Below, piece after piece: positions 28,526 to 41,365 of a stretch of 64,000 bases of DNA. The notes below the pieces were generated by a model. It was not told the DNA's origin and ran no database searches. It saw nothing but the letters and a program-made list of their open reading frames with translations. Within the stretch, counting starts at the first letter, position 1. Every line of letters begins with the position of its first letter. This DNA comes from Acidimicrobiales bacterium. GTDB lineage: Bacteria > Actinomycetota > Acidimicrobiia > Acidimicrobiales > Acidimicrobilacustridaceae. The position numbers and the translations under genes are program-made. The stretch is taken from assembly GCA_018401565.1 (NCBI GenBank), contig JAGYKS010000025.1, forward strand, positions 372,001 through 436,000, in the 5' to 3' direction.

Positions 28526-29206
28526 ATGCCTTCTGCGCCTACCTCCGTTGACGCCTGGATCGACCCCATGTGTCCGTTCGCCTACCAGACGTCGCTGTGG
28601 TTGCGCGAGGTGCGCGACACCAACGACCTGGACCTGCGGTGGCGCTTTTTCAGCCTCGAGGAGATCAACCTCGAACCCGGCCAGCGCCACCCGTGGGAAC
28701 GCGACTGGGCCTACGGGTTCAGCCAGATGCGCGTTGGCGCCCTGCTGCGTCGTCGGGGTCAGGACGCCGTGGATGCGTGGTACGAGGCGGTGGGTCGGGC
28801 GTTTTTCGTCGATGAGCGTCCCACCCACACCCCCGACGTGCACCGTGAGGTGCTCGACGAGATCGGGGTCGGTGCCGCCGTGCTCGACGAGGCGCTGGCC
28901 GACCCCACCACCGCCGACGAGGTGCGAGCCGACCACGACGAGGTGGTGGGTCTGCACGCCGGGCACGGTGTGCCCACGTTGGTGTTCAACACCGGCACGG
29001 TGCTGTTTGGGCCGGTGGTGGCCCCGGCTCCCACTGGTGCCGACGCCCAGCGCCTGTGGGATGTGGTGTGCGCCTGGGGTGAGGTGCCCCACCTGTTTGA
29101 GATGCGCAAGCCCAAAACCGACGCCGACATGGCCCACCTCGGTGAGCAGTTCGCCCCCTACCTGCGGGCCCGGGCGTGGAGGTCGGTGGCCAAACCGGCC
29201 CCGTGA
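28526..29206 (+). CDS. DsbA-family (mycothiol-dependent nitroreductase-like) oxidoreductase
   Basis: A 226-residue thioredoxin-fold protein. The active site near residue 14 is DPMCPFAY, a single Cys in CPFA in place of a CxxC, as in actinobacterial DsbA-like mycothiol-dependent reductases. It continues with WRFFSLEEINLE, GVPTLVFNTG (cis-Pro loop) and VVAPAPTGADAQRLWDVV. The ATG at 28526 is preceded by a short divergent region shared with the MDMPI-family gene; gttaccctac at 28510-28519 may be its -10 region. No signal peptide, so cytoplasmic. Two mycothiol-type genes back to back suggest a shared detoxification role (inference). Confidence 0.85.
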   Translation: MPSAPTSVDAWIDPMCPFAYQTSLWLREVRDTNDLDLRWRFFSLEEINLEPGQRHPWERDWAYGFSQMRVGALLRRRGQDAVDAWYEAVGRAFFVDERPTHTPDVHREVLDEIGVGAAVLDEALADPTTADEVRADHDEVVGLHAGHGVPTLVFNTGTVLFGPVVAPAPTGADAQRLWDVVCAWGEVPHLFEMRKPKTDADMAHLGEQFAPYLRARAWRSVAKPAP

Positions 29207-29214
29207 GCCACAAG

Positions 29215-29290
29215 CGCCCGGGCCCCCAGGCGGCGTGTCAGGGGGCCAGGCGTGTCAGGGGAGCGGCGTGTTGGGGGAGCGGGCGTGTCA
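29215..29290. repeat. Degenerate ggcgtgtcagggggc repeats between convergent genes
   Basis: Four imperfect copies of a 14-18 bp unit (ggcgtgtcagggg) in the gap between the DsbA-like gene and the convergent ATPase gene, covering the ATPase stop at 29288. No transcript feature is evident. Confidence 0.7.
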
Positions 29291-30717
29291 GGGGGCCCAG
29301 GCCGTGATGAGGTCGTCAGGCCCGAGCACCGCAGCGACGTCAAGCCCGGGTTCGCTTCCGTTGCGGGAAACGGCGATCCGTGGCGTTGACTCCCTGGCCC
29401 CGGGAACTTTCGGGGTGTCGGCGATGAGCTGTGCGACGTCGCGACGGTCCAGCACCCCCGTGTCGAGCCACTTGATCGTGCCGGTGAACGCCACCGACTT
29501 CGCCACCGGACCCTGATCGGCGCCCACGATGTCCACCTCTGGCGTATTGCTGCGGGTCCAGTAGCCGCCGACAACTCCCGCTTCGGGTACAGCGTCAAGC
29601 GGCAGCAGCCGGGTGAGGGCCTCGTGGATCACTGGTTCGACGGCCCGCCCGCGCCAGGTCGTCCAGTGGCGGCGGATGCGGTCGGTGACCCGGTCACCGC
29701 GCCCGCGTTCGATCTCGGGGAGATACGGCCCGATGAACCGCAACCAGAACTGCAGGTACGGATCGGTGACGCGGTAGCGGGCCTCACGCGATCGCCCAGT
29801 GGACAATGGCATGTCCCGGGCGATCAGACGTTTGGCCTGGAGCAGGTCAGACGCCACGCGCAACGGCGGCATGGGTCAGCCCGCCCCCGGCACGCGAGAT
29901 GGTGGTGAACGTGACGGCGCCCGATCCGATTTCGCCCAAAATGAGCTGGGCCTGGGCCTCGGTGGGGAACTCGGCCCGCAGGCTGCGTTCGGCACTGACG
30001 ATGAGCGCTGAGGTGGGCTCCGACAACGCGTCGTGAAGGAATTCCCACATCGACACTCCCGGCGCCCACTCGTCGCAAATCAGCGGCAACCCGCCGGTGA
30101 GGAGGTGGGCGTCGAAGGCATCGGCAGCGGTGGCCGCACCCACGATCTGGCCGGTCTCGCGGGGGTTGAGGGCATGGACGAGCATTTCGGTGCCCCGCTG
30201 GTGCAGGGCCCGGTCGGCGTCGTTGAGGCGCTCCATCATGGCAAGGTCCGAACCCACCAGGACCAGCACCACCGGCTTGGCATGCAGGTGACGGTCCCAT
30301 CCCTTTTGAAACACCGCCTCGATGGAACGGTCCGATTCGAGCCAGATAGGGGAACTCGTCCACCACCACCAACGACACCTCGTCGTCGGGCAGGGCGGCG
30401 GCCAGCAGCATGAGGGCGGCGTCCCAACTCTCGGGTTGTTGCCCGGCGGCGACCTCCGACCCCCGAAGCGACGAGGCGGAGAGTTCGTGGGCGAAAAGGG
30501 AGGGTTCCCGTCCGGCCTGTCGTGAGGCGGTGAAGAACAGATTGGGGCAGTTCGCCCGGTCGATGAACTGTTCGACGAGGGTGCTCTTGCCCACCCGCCG
30601 CCGCCCCCGCATCATGATCAGACGGCCGGGCTTGGCCCCGCCAAGTTGTTCGTGGACGCGTGTGAAGGTTGCCTGCAACGACTCAAGTTCCCTGGTCCGA
30701 CCGACAAACGATCTCAC
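29288..30717 (-). CDS. AAA+ ATPase with DUF234 C-terminal domain (frameshifted)
   Basis: Archaeal-ATPase-type protein (COG1672 kind) of about 476 codons. N-terminal MRSFVGRTRELESLQ, Walker A MRGRRRVGKSTLVEQF, Walker B SLVVVDEFPYLA, sensor-like VLVLVGSDLAMMERL, and winged-helix region. The C-terminal DUF234 part reads YRVTDPYLQFWLRFIGPYLPEIERGRG, then TPEVDIVGAD and FTGTIKW, resembling a PD-(D/E)xK nuclease core. Shifts near 30355 and 29870 (possibly one more) break the frame. The promoter region carries two 14-bp AT-rich repeats. Members of this family are poorly understood; mobile or defence links have been suggested, and I assign no function. Confidence 0.78.
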
Positions 30718-30741
30718 CCGGCAACCTCCCTCAAGACCCAG

Positions 30742-30770
30742 ATACTATCATTGATAATACTATCATTGAT
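30742..30770. promoter_or_regulatory. Two perfect 14-bp direct repeats upstream of the AAA/DUF234 gene
   Basis: ATACTATCATTGAT at 30742-30755 and 30757-30770 (15-bp period), each containing an imperfect dyad TATCA-T-TGATA. The site is strikingly AT-rich and lies 25-53 bp upstream of the minus-strand ATG at 30717, so it probably combines promoter and operator. Confidence 0.7.
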
Positions 30771-30788
30771 GATATCTCAGTGAGGCTG

Positions 30789-30848
30789 TCGGGGCAGCGA
30801 ACATGGCGAGTGCCGGCGTCGGGGCAGCGAACGTGGCGAGTGCCGGCG
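30789..30848. repeat. Tandem duplication of a 30-bp unit
   Basis: Two copies (30789-30818 and 30819-30848) differing at a single position (aacatgg/aacgtgg), lying between the AT-rich operator and the enoyl-CoA hydratase stop. Non-coding as far as I can see. Confidence 0.85.
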
Positions 30849-30883
30849 ATCAGGCCGGACCGGCCCCGGACGGCCGGAGCCGA

Positions 30884-31600
30884 TCAGCCGAAGCTGGCTG
30901 ACGCCATGTCGGTGGCGAGTCCTGCCCGCAACTGCTCTGCCACCGGGCCCCGCATGATGTCGCGGGTCATCTGGAACGCACCGCGGCTCAAGTTGGTGGC
31001 CAGCTCGGTGGCGTGGGCCACCGATGCGTCGAGCACGTCGTCGGGGGCCACGGTCTGGTCGAGGTAGCCGGCGTCGATGGCCCCGGTGGGGTCGAACACC
31101 ATGGCGTGCTGGATGGCCGGCACGAAGTAGCGCGATGACAACCGGTCACGGGCCAGACCCATGGCGAAATGGGGGATGGGCATGCCGATGCGCACCTCGT
31201 TCATCCCGATCTTGAACGCTCCGTCGGCACCGATGCGGGTGTCGGCGGCCATGAGCACGATGGCTCCCATGGCCAGGGCATGACCGGTGCAGGCCACCAC
31301 CACCGGAATGCGGGACATGAAGATCTCGAACGCCATCTCGGCGCCGGCAGACAGCAGGGGCATGGCGGCGTCGGGGCCAGCAGTCATGACCGACAGGTCA
31401 AAGCCGGCCGAGAACCGGCCCGGGCGGCCAGCCAGCACCATGGCGCCGCCGCGCTCCTCGGCATCGCGCAGGGCCTGTCGCACCGCATCGATGATCTCGT
31501 GGGTGAAGGCGTTGGCCTTGCCGTCGTCGAGAGTGACGATGGTTACGGCGTCGGTGGTGGTCACGGATACGGCGTCACTGGTGGCGGTCACGACGGTCAC
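30884..31600 (-). CDS. Enoyl-CoA hydratase/isomerase family protein
   Basis: A 238-residue crotonase-fold protein. AVTIVTLDDGKANAFTHEII, oxyanion-hole segment GRPGRFSAGFDLSVM, second oxyanion segment ACTGHALAMGAIVLMAADTRIG, and NEVRIGMPIPHFAMGLARDRL are visible. The position of the first hydratase catalytic Glu is occupied by residues of ALAMGAIVLM, so it may be an isomerase or other crotonase and not a true hydratase. The start is the GTG at 31600. It is divergent from the ABC-F gene, 47 bp apart. No beta-oxidation partner genes are adjacent, so the substrate is open. Confidence 0.85.
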   Translation of the reverse strand: MTVVTATSDAVSVTTTDAVTIVTLDDGKANAFTHEIIDAVRQALRDAEERGGAMVLAGRPGRFSAGFDLSVMTAGPDAAMPLLSAGAEMAFEIFMSRIPVVVACTGHALAMGAIVLMAADTRIGADGAFKIGMNEVRIGMPIPHFAMGLARDRLSSRYFVPAIQHAMVFDPTGAIDAGYLDQTVAPDDVLDASVAHATELATNLSRGAFQMTRDIMRGPVAEQLRAGLATDMASASFG

Positions 31601-31647
31601 GTTAGTTGGCGGACGTGGTGTCGTCTGGCTGTGCCTACCCTTGGTGG

Positions 31648-33628
<1,981 letters not shown>

Positions 33629-33712
33629 GTGTTGCGGTCAGGCAGGTGATGTGTGCCCCGTGGTGCGGCTGGTCTGCCCCGATGGCGTGTGCGATCGCTA
33701 CCATGGCTGGCA

Positions 33713-34417
<705 letters not shown>

Positions 34418-34633
34418 TCACACAGGCCTGATCACACAGCTCGACGGTGATGGTGGTGGTGACGGTGTTGGTGGTGGTGTCGCCTGATCACACTGCGAGG
34501 CGGGTGCGCCAAGTCCCACCGGATCAGGCGGCGTACCGAACCCACCAGCATCGCCAACTGACCGACGAACTCCACGCTTGGCTAGCGACGATGCGCTCTG
34601 CCGATGGCTGCGAAGGGCAGCGAGCTGGCCGGT
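34418..34633. other. Intergenic region with repeats, no gene seen
   Basis: Between the convergent nfuA-like and dxs genes. It starts with two tandem gcctgatcacacag units (the first overlapping the nfuA stop), then gtggtggtg runs and a third cctgatcacac near 34483. No tRNA, strong hairpin with T tract or plausible reading frame was found. Confidence 0.6.
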
Positions 34634-36504
34634 TCACACCGGCGGGGCGTCGAGCTGGTGGGCGGTCACCAGACTGAGCGCCGAGGCGGTGATGCCGGCG
34701 GCGTCGAGCCCGACGTCGGCCAGAATCTGGTCGGGCTTGCCGTGGGGGAGATAGGCACACGGCACACCCAGGACCCGCACCCGCGGTGGCTGGGGGGCAC
34801 CCAGGGCCAGCTCGGCCAGTTCATCGGCGATGGCCGCACCCACGCCACCGTCACGCATGCCGTCTTCCACCGTGAGCACGTAGGGATGGCGGGCGGCATC
34901 GGTCAGCATGTCGGGGTCCAGGGGCTTGACCACCCGGGCATCCCACACGGTGACCGACACGCCGTCGGCGGCGAGCTGTGCGGCGGCGTCCTCGGCGGCG
35001 TCGAGCATCTTGCCCACCGAGATGATGCACAGGTCGGTGCCCGTTGACAGCTTGCGGGCGCTGAGTCCCGACCCCACTTCACCGGGCTCGGCCTGGCGGG
35101 CTGCGGTCTTGGCCCACCGAATGGCCACCGGGCCGTCGGTGATCTCCATCGCATCACGCAGCATCACGCCCAGTTCCTGGTACGAGCTGGGGGCGAACAT
35201 GGTCATGTTGGGCACCTTGGTGAACAGCACCATGTCCAGCACCCCGTGGTGGGACGGACCGTCATCACCGGTGATGCCGGCCCGATCGATGCAGAACACC
35301 ACCGGAAGGCCGTGCAAACCCACGTCGAGGTTCACCTGGTCGATGGCCCGGGTGAGGAAGGTGGAGTACACCGCCACCACCGGCCGCAGTCCGCCCATGG
35401 CCATGCCAGCAGCAGACGTGACGGCGTGCTGCTCGGCGATGCCAACGTCGAACACCCGGTCGGGGTAGGCGGCCTTGAACGGCAGCAGCCCGGTGGAGTC
35501 GGGCATGGCCGCGGTGATGGCCACCACCTCGGGGCGATCAGCGGCAATCTCCACCAGTGCCTCGGTGAACGCTGCGGTGTACGAGCCGGGCTTGGCCTCG
35601 GACGTGTCGTGCAGGCGCTTGACCGGGTCGTTCTCCGCCGGTGCGTACCCGCGACCCTTGTGGGTGAGCACGTGCACCACCTGGGGTCCGCCCATCTGGG
35701 CGGCATTGCGCAACGCCTCTTCCAGAGCCGGGATGTCGTGGCCGTCGAACGGGCCGGTGTAGCGCACGCCCAGCGTCTCAAAAAATGCCGGCGGTTCCCA
35801 CATCTCGCGCAGGGCTGCCTTGGTGGCATCGAGGCCCCGCTCCAACTGGGGCCCCACCACCGGGACCTCCTGCAGCATCTTTTCCAGACGGGCCTGTCGG
35901 CGCATGTAGGTGGGGTTTGCCCGGATCTTGACCAGGGTCTCACCCAGCTTGGACACCGTGGGGGCGTACGACCGACCGTTGTCGTTGAGGATGATGATGC
36001 AGTCACGACCGGAATGACCGATGTTGTTGAGGCCCTCGAAGGCCATGCCACCGGTCAGTGAGCCGTCGCCGATCACTGCCACCACCCGGCGACCCTCGCC
36101 GATCGACGACGCCTGGGCAGTGGCCAGACCGTGGGCGTAGCTCAGGATCGTGGAGGCGTGGCTGTTTTCGACCCAGTCGTGCTCGGACTCGGCTCGGCTG
36201 GGATACCCCGACAGCCCGCCGGCAGTGCGCAGCGAGTCGAAGTCGTCGGCACGGCCGGTGACCATCTTGTGCACGTAGGCCTGATGGCCGGTATCCCACA
36301 GCAGGATGTCCCGGGGGAATCAAACACCCGGTGCATGGCCAGGGTGAGTTCCACCACGCCCAGGTTCGATCCCAGGTGACCTCCGTGAGCGTTCACCGAC
36401 TCCACGATGCGGTTGCGGATCTCCACTGACAACTGCTCGAGCTGGGTCGGGCTGAGCCGACGCAGGTCGGCGGGACAGGTGATGGTGTCGAGAAGGTTGC
36501 TCAT
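34634..36504 (-). CDS. dxs: 1-deoxy-D-xylulose-5-phosphate synthase (one frameshift)
   Basis: First enzyme of the MEP isoprenoid pathway: condenses pyruvate and glyceraldehyde-3-phosphate, TPP-dependent. About 623 codons. Motifs: [47 protein letters not shown] site [26 protein letters not shown], and [18 protein letters not shown]. One base is missing in the G run at 36313-36317; adding it restores [25 protein letters not shown]. Since dxs should be essential here, the lesion is almost surely sequence error. Single-gene unit, followed upstream by a membrane protein gene on the same strand. Confidence 0.95.
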
Positions 36505-36598
36505 CGGTGACTCCGCCAGTGCGGGAGGGAAAGGTACGTCAGCATGCGGCTCCTACGGTAGCCAACCCGACCCCGGGCAGCGACGTCGCGGCTCAGGT

Positions 36599-37646
36599 TC
36601 ACACCACAGCGTTGCGCCGGCTGCCCAGGGCGAACGCCGGTGCCCCGATGAGGCTCACGACCAGGGTGAGGGCATAGATCAGCAGGCCCAGGGCCACAGC
36701 CTGCTCGGTGGGTACCCCCAGCGGGGTCAAAAACAGCACAAACGCGCCCTCGCGCACGCCGAGTCCCGAAATGCCGATGGGGAGGACCTGGGAGATGAGG
36801 ACCGCAGGCAGGAACGCCGCCAGCACGGTGAGTCCCACGTTGGTCATGCCCAGTGATCGGGCCGCTGCGGTGGCCGCCAGCACCATCGCACCCTGGTAGA
36901 GCAGCCCAACTCCCACCACGTACAGCGCCGCCAGAGGTCGTTGCCGGAGGCGGCCCACCCCGGTGTGCACGGCCTCCGGCAAAGCGCCGCCATCCGTCGC
37001 GTTTGGCAAAGCGGCCGAGCATTCGCGGGTGGTCGGCTGCCACCAGGATCAGGACCAGCAGCGCCAGGGTGCCGGCAGCGATGGACAAGGCGATGGTGGT
37101 GGCTGCGCCAAGCTCGCGCAGTCCGGGATCGGCGAGGAACCCGATGATGGTGATGATGGGCAACACCAGCCATCCGGTGAGCCGTTCGATGACGACCGAG
37201 GCGAACGAGTCAGCGGCGTTGCCGTTGTCCTGGGCCAGGCGTGACACACGCACCACATCACCGCCGATGGTGGTCGGCAGCACATTGGATACGAACTGAC
37301 CGGCCATGTAGTGGCCAAAGAGTCGTCGTAGCGGGGTTGCACGCATTCCCATCGCCCGCAGCACCGCATCCCACCGAAGGGTGGACAGTACGAATCCCAC
37401 CAGCGTCAGCACGGCGGCGGCCACCAGCCACAGGGTGTTGCTCAACGACCACACCGGAACCAGTCGTGACCAATCGAAGTCGGGGATGAGGGTGTAGATC
37501 AGCGCCAGGATGCCGACGCTGACGGCGACCCTGATCCACAGCAGGTAGCGCCGGCGGGTCAACGAGCCCAGCGTTGGCGCGTCTGGAGGTCCCGACGCTG
37601 CGGGCTCGGGATCGTGGCCTTGCGGGATGCGTGTCTGCTCACTCAA
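36599..37646 (-). CDS. Flippase-like (LPG synthase TM / UPF0104) membrane protein (one frameshift)
   Basis: About 349 codons with seven to eight hydrophobic segments. Family landmarks: LSTLRWDAVLRAMG, LFGHYMAGQFVSNVLPTTIGGDVVRVSRLA, and after the break LPIGISGLGVREGAFVLFLTPLGVP. These are typical of the AglD/MprF-like lysylphosphatidylglycerol synthase transmembrane family, which includes lipid flippases. The frame shifts near 36975. The GTG at 37646 gives MSEQTRIPQG, a polar leader before the first helix at about residue 35. It lies upstream of dxs on the same strand, 94 bp apart. The substrate is unknown. Confidence 0.8.
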
Positions 37647-38001
37647 GGCGCTGGTGGCCTTCCTCCCGTGGTGACGATTCCACGGCGTGTCGTGGCTCGG
37701 ATTTCATGGCGTGTCCGGGCCTGCCAAGGGTACCTGCAAGGCCGGTGCTCGGCTGGTGTCAGTAGGGGAGCTGGTGCCCGAAGGCGAGCTGGTGCCCGCA
37801 GGTGTGCTGGTGCCTGCAGGCGGGGGGCGTCGTGATCAACCCCATGTGGTGTGGCCGAGACGGACCCGTTCGTCACGGCGCGTGGTTGCGGGGCGTGGCG
37901 GGCTGGCGGCCACCCTACGGTCGGTCCACGGGCCGAGCGCGGTGTCGGTCCCTCGGAGTCTGCTCCCACCGGTGATTGGGACAGTAGTGGGGATGGCCGA
38001 C
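37647..38001. other. Intergenic region of about 355 bp with an 18-bp repeat
   Basis: Divergent spacer between the flippase-like gene (minus) and the lipoprotein gene (plus). It holds three 18-bp imperfect tandem copies at 37768-37821 built on gagctggtgcccg, which would read Glu-Leu-Val-Pro-Glu-Gly in one frame. No convincing gene of its own; promoters of both flanking genes should lie here. Confidence 0.55.
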
Positions 38002-39077
38002 ATGTCGAGACGACGGGCGACGGCCAGACCGGCCAGACCGGCCAGACCGGCGCACCAACACCACCAGGGGCGGGTGCCGACTTCTGTTTGGCGCTGGCAT
38101 TGGTCACCACAGGGTTGGTCGGCCTGGTGCTGGCGGGTTGTGGGACGGCGCAGTCGGACCCGGTGGCCGGGCCACCACCAGCCACCGGTGAACGGTGGAC
38201 CCCTGCCCAGAGTGGGGACAGCGGCGACGGCATCAACGTCGAAAATGAGCCCACGCACCGACGGAGCGGAGTTGGTGCGAGAGGCGGCTCGGCGCACTGC
38301 TGTGCTGCCCACGGCCCGGTACGTGCTCACGCTGTCATGGCATGGCGACGGCGAGGTCTCGCCGGTGCTGCAGGTTGACGGGCAGGTAGACCTTCCGGCC
38401 GGAAAAAGCTCAGCCATCGTTCGGCAGTGGCTCGCCACCGGTGACTCCCGTTGGGCGCTTGGTGCCGGGGCCCCGCTGGAAACCCCCGGAGCGTCAGCGT
38501 CAGGGGGTCTCAGTCGGCTAGCCCGGATGTCATGGGCGCTGCGCCCACCGAAGTGGTGGTGGACGGCCCCTGGCTCTACATCCGGTCGGAGTCGCTGGGC
38601 GAGGTGGCTGGCACGGGGTCGGCATGGCTGCGACTGGCCACCGGTCCTGACGACCGGCCAACACCGACGGCGGTGACGGGGCTGCTGGCCCTGCTTGATC
38701 TTGCGGTCTCGGCTGATCAGGGGGCGGCCGACACCGTGGCGAGGGTTCCGGCTCGACGGCTGCGGGTGGTGCTGGGTGGGTCCTCGCCGTCGCCGTCGTC
38801 GTCATCACCGGAAGGCAGTTCGGGTGGCCCGTCCCCGTCTCCGGCGGCGTCTGGGGATCTGGGTGGTTTCGCTCTGATCGGGGATCAGGTTGTGGTGTGG
38901 GTCGGCGATGACGGACTGGTGCGGGCGGTTGAGGCCGTGGTGCAAGGCACGGTGCCGGCATCTGGGCGCAGCGGCCGTCGTCTGGTCATGCGCTACGAGT
39001 TGGTCGAGGTGGGTGGGGTGGTGGACATCGTCGTGCCAGCGGCTGACGAGGTGATTGAGGTGAACGGCGGGCCGTAG
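38002..39077 (+). CDS. Probable lipoprotein, LppX/LprG-like (frameshifted)
   Basis: A basic start (MSRRRATARPARPARPA, with a 9-bp ccagaccgg repeat) leads, after one shift near 38085, into a lipoprotein signal ending in the lipobox LVLAGC (about 38122-38139). The mature part reads ELVREAARRTAVLPTARYVLTLSWHG and VLQVDGQVDLPAG, then after a shift near 38500 VVVDGPWLYIRSESLG, GSAWLRLATGPDD and PTAVTGLLALLDLAVS. This resembles the mycobacterial LppX/LprAFG lipid-carrier fold; the call is tentative. A Ser/Pro linker lies at 38790-38850. The last 14 bp are repeated after the stop (gaacggcgggccgt). Confidence 0.55.
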
Positions 39078-39207
39078 CCCAGAACGGCGGGCCGTGGCGC
39101 CGGTTGGTCGGTAGTCTCTGCACATCGCCGGGACACTGGGTCGAACGGCGCAACAGCCTGCGACGGCACGTGGTGGCGTCGTGGGCGGGTCATTGAGGGG
39201 GTCCGTG

Positions 39208-40045
39208 GTGACCGAAGTACGACGTATTGATCTGGGCACTGTGGAGCTGACCATTGCCGAGGCCGGTCACGGTGGACACCCACTGATGCTGGTCCACGGG
39301 TGGACGGGTGCCAAGGAGGACTTCGCCGACTGGATGGAGCCCTGGCTGACCGTCACTTCCACGTGGTCGCTCCTGACAATCGTGGACACGGGTCGTCATC
39401 CAAACCCTCTGCCGAGAGCGACTACTCATTCGAACTCTTTGCCGACGACGTCCTGGCGTTGGCAGATGCCCTGGCGTGGGACCGGTTCGTGCTGTTGGGC
39501 CATTCCGATGGGTGGCATGGTCGCTCAGGTAGTGGCGGTGCGCGATCCCGGGCGACTGCGCGGGCTGGTGTTGATGGACACCCACTACGGGGCCATTGAC
39601 GTTGACCCGGCCATAGTGGACGCCGGAATCGACATGGCCCGCAGCAACGGGATCGACGCCATTGCCGACCTGATGGCTGTCGCCACCGAACCCGGCCCGT
39701 TGGATTCCGAGGCCTATCGCCGGGTGTGCGCCGAGCGACCCGGGCACTTCCAGTCCGGCATAGACAAGACCCGCCGGTCGTCGGCGGCCCATGTTCGCCG
39801 CCATGCTGGCTGAGATGTCGTCGTCACCCAGTCGGTTGGAGGCGCTCAGCTCGTTGGCGGTTCCCACTCTGGTGATGGTCGGGGAGCAGGACGAGCCGTT
39901 CGTCAATGCCTCCGAGCAACTCGCCGGTGCGATCCCTGACGCCCGGTACGAGTTGTTGGCCGATGGTGGCCACAGTCCGCAGTTTGAGTCGCCGGACGCC
40001 TGGTGGAAGGCGATGACCACATTCCTCGACAGCCTCACATCCTGA
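39208..40045 (+). CDS. Alpha/beta hydrolase (about three frameshifts)
   Basis: About 279 codons. LMLVHGWTGAKEDFADWMEP (oxyanion region), VVAPDNRGHGSS, the nucleophile elbow GHSMGGMVAQ (after removing one extra base near 39507), LRGLVLMDTHYGAID, and the C-terminal acid/His part VPTLVMVGEQDEPF and LADGGHSPQFESPDAWW. Shifts are needed near 39350, 39507 and 39790; the second is an insertion and not a loss. The GTG at 39208 opens the conserved frame. Substrate unknown. The 30 bp after the stop repeat tcgggtggtcgggtcgtc. Confidence 0.8.
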
Positions 40046-40076
40046 CGGGTCGTCGGGTGGTCGGGTGGTCGGGTCG

Positions 40077-40601
40077 TCAGGGGTGACCGTCTGCTGCCAA
40101 TAGCTCCAGGGCAACGGTGGCAAGGTCATGCGTGATTCCAAACGCCACTGCCACTGATGAAGCCGTCACCGCTTCTCCCTGGGTGCAGGCCTGAGTCACC
40201 AGCGTGCGCAGGGCAGGTTCGGGAGCGAGTCGACGGGCGGCCTCGCGGTTGACCAACAGCTCCTCTCGGGCGGTCACTGCTGCCCAACTGGCGGGAGCCT
40301 GGGGCCACGTCGTGGTGATGCCACGCTCGAGGTGGACGCGTTCATGCTCGATGACCGTGCGCCGGTGCCATTCGTCGAGGGCGGGGTCCACCACCACGTA
40401 CCCGGTTGCGGCATCGCCCACGGCGAATCCCCCGCCGGTGAGCCCGGCCACTGGATGCCACACGATCTCGATGCCGTCGTGGGCGTTGTCGTGATTGGCG
40501 ATGCCGTCGCTGGCGATGCCGTCGCTGGCGGTGGCGTCATCGGCATTGCCTGTCCCGGCCCCGTCGTTCGCTTCAGGAGACATCCGCCGGGTCTGCATCA
40601 T
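40077..40601 (-). CDS. Small HExxH-motif protein (ImmA/IrrE-like candidate)
   Basis: A 174-residue protein. The N-terminus is polar with Asp-Gly-Ile-Ala repeats (ASDGIASDGIANHDN). The core has VVDPALDEWHRRTVIEHERVHLERG, where HERVH matches the zinc protease motif HExxH in a context like ImmA/IrrE (M78) peptidases. The C-terminal half is helical (LVTQACTQGEAVTASSVAVAFGITHDLATVALELL). It lies downstream of an XRE regulator gene on the same strand (150 bp), echoing the ImmR-ImmA arrangement in which the peptidase cleaves the repressor. The third zinc ligand is not evident, so activity is unproven. Confidence 0.6.
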   Translation of the reverse strand: MMQTRRMSPEANDGAGTGNADDATASDGIASDGIANHDNAHDGIEIVWHPVAGLTGGGFAVGDAATGYVVVDPALDEWHRRTVIEHERVHLERGITTTWPQAPASWAAVTAREELLVNREAARRLAPEPALRTLVTQACTQGEAVTASSVAVAFGITHDLATVALELLAADGHP

Positions 40602-40750
40602 CTGAAGGTAACGACCAACCAGCGACTGGGGGATCCATCGTCACGGTGGGTGGTCATCACCCAGCTATCTGGCTGACCACAAAGGTGTCGGCGCCCAAAC
40701 GGGGAGCATCCATTGGGGGCGACGCAACGCGTTTCAACGGCGACGGCGCT

Positions 40751-41221
40751 TCAATGGCGACGGCGTTTGCGGAGCTGGCGAACGAACTCGGCCAACTCGT
40801 CGATTTCATCCGGGTCCAACCCCGCCAGCCCTCCGTCGAAGGCAGCCAGCAGGTCGACCTGCCCCGGGGGGTCAGCGGCGACGGTGGTTCCGGATCCGCC
40901 AGCGCCAGCGTCAGCGTCAGCGCCAGCGCCAGGTTCAGTGTCAGCGCCGGTGTCACCGGCGGTGTCGTCGGGTGGATCGCCAAGTTGGCTGCCGGGCGGA
41001 AGAAGGTTGTCGAGCGCATCAGAACGCCACCCCAATGCCAGACATAGCGGAACCAGGGTGAGGGCCCGGTAGTAAGGCTGCTTGTGGGCCTCGAGCTTGC
41101 GCACCGTGGCGATGGAGATGCCTGCCTGATGGGCAAGACGATGTTGGGTCCATCCAAGCTCAAGGCGGCGAGTTCGGATCGCCTCGGCTTCTTGGCGGGG
41201 CAGCGGTGGGGTGTCGGCCAT
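40751..41221 (-). CDS. XRE-family HTH regulator with acidic repeat linker
   Basis: A 156-residue protein. N-terminal HTH: EAEAIRTRRLELGWTQHRLAHQAGISIATVRKLEAHKQPYYRAL. A linker rich in Asp, Gly and Ala repeats (GADTEPGAGADADAGAGGSG) leads to a C-terminal acidic helix pair (GLDPDEIDELAEFVRQLRKRRRH). The ATG at 41221 is preferred over the upstream start at 41242 by HTH length. It is divergent from a second small XRE gene, and the space between carries repeated CTAGCGCTAC sites that one or both proteins may bind. Confidence 0.8.
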   Translation of the reverse strand: MADTPPLPRQEAEAIRTRRLELGWTQHRLAHQAGISIATVRKLEAHKQPYYRALTLVPLCLALGWRSDALDNLLPPGSQLGDPPDDTAGDTGADTEPGAGADADAGAGGSGTTVAADPPGQVDLLAAFDGGLAGLDPDEIDELAEFVRQLRKRRRH

Positions 41222-41269
41222 GTGGCAATGATGCCGCATCATCCCGTCGATGTGAATAGCTGGCCATAG

Positions 41270-41365
41270 CTAGCGCTACCCAAAATCCGTTGACCACAGG
41301 CGGTGCGGGCGTCACTGACCGTGGTCGTCGTTGACACCTAGCGCTACCTACGGTTACCTAGCGCC
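41270..41365. promoter_or_regulatory. Shared control region: CTAGCGCTAC operators and a leaderless promoter
   Basis: CTAGCGCTAC occurs at 41270-41279 and 41338-41347, with a half-copy CTAGCGC at 41358-41364. TTGACA at 41331-41336 and ttacct at 41354-41359 (17-bp spacing) form a candidate promoter whose transcript would begin at or near the ATG at 41366, that is, leaderless. The operators overlap it. Confidence 0.65.

Noticed and set aside
34418-34633. Possible tRNA or small RNA gene between nfuA-like and dxs
   Set aside because: No cloverleaf, T-arm motif or terminator; the repeated gatcac units explain the apparent structure.
40740-41047. Plus-strand frame rich in Ser-Ala-Ser-Val repeats
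   Set aside because: It is the reverse reading of the acidic repeat linker of the XRE regulator gene on the minus strand.
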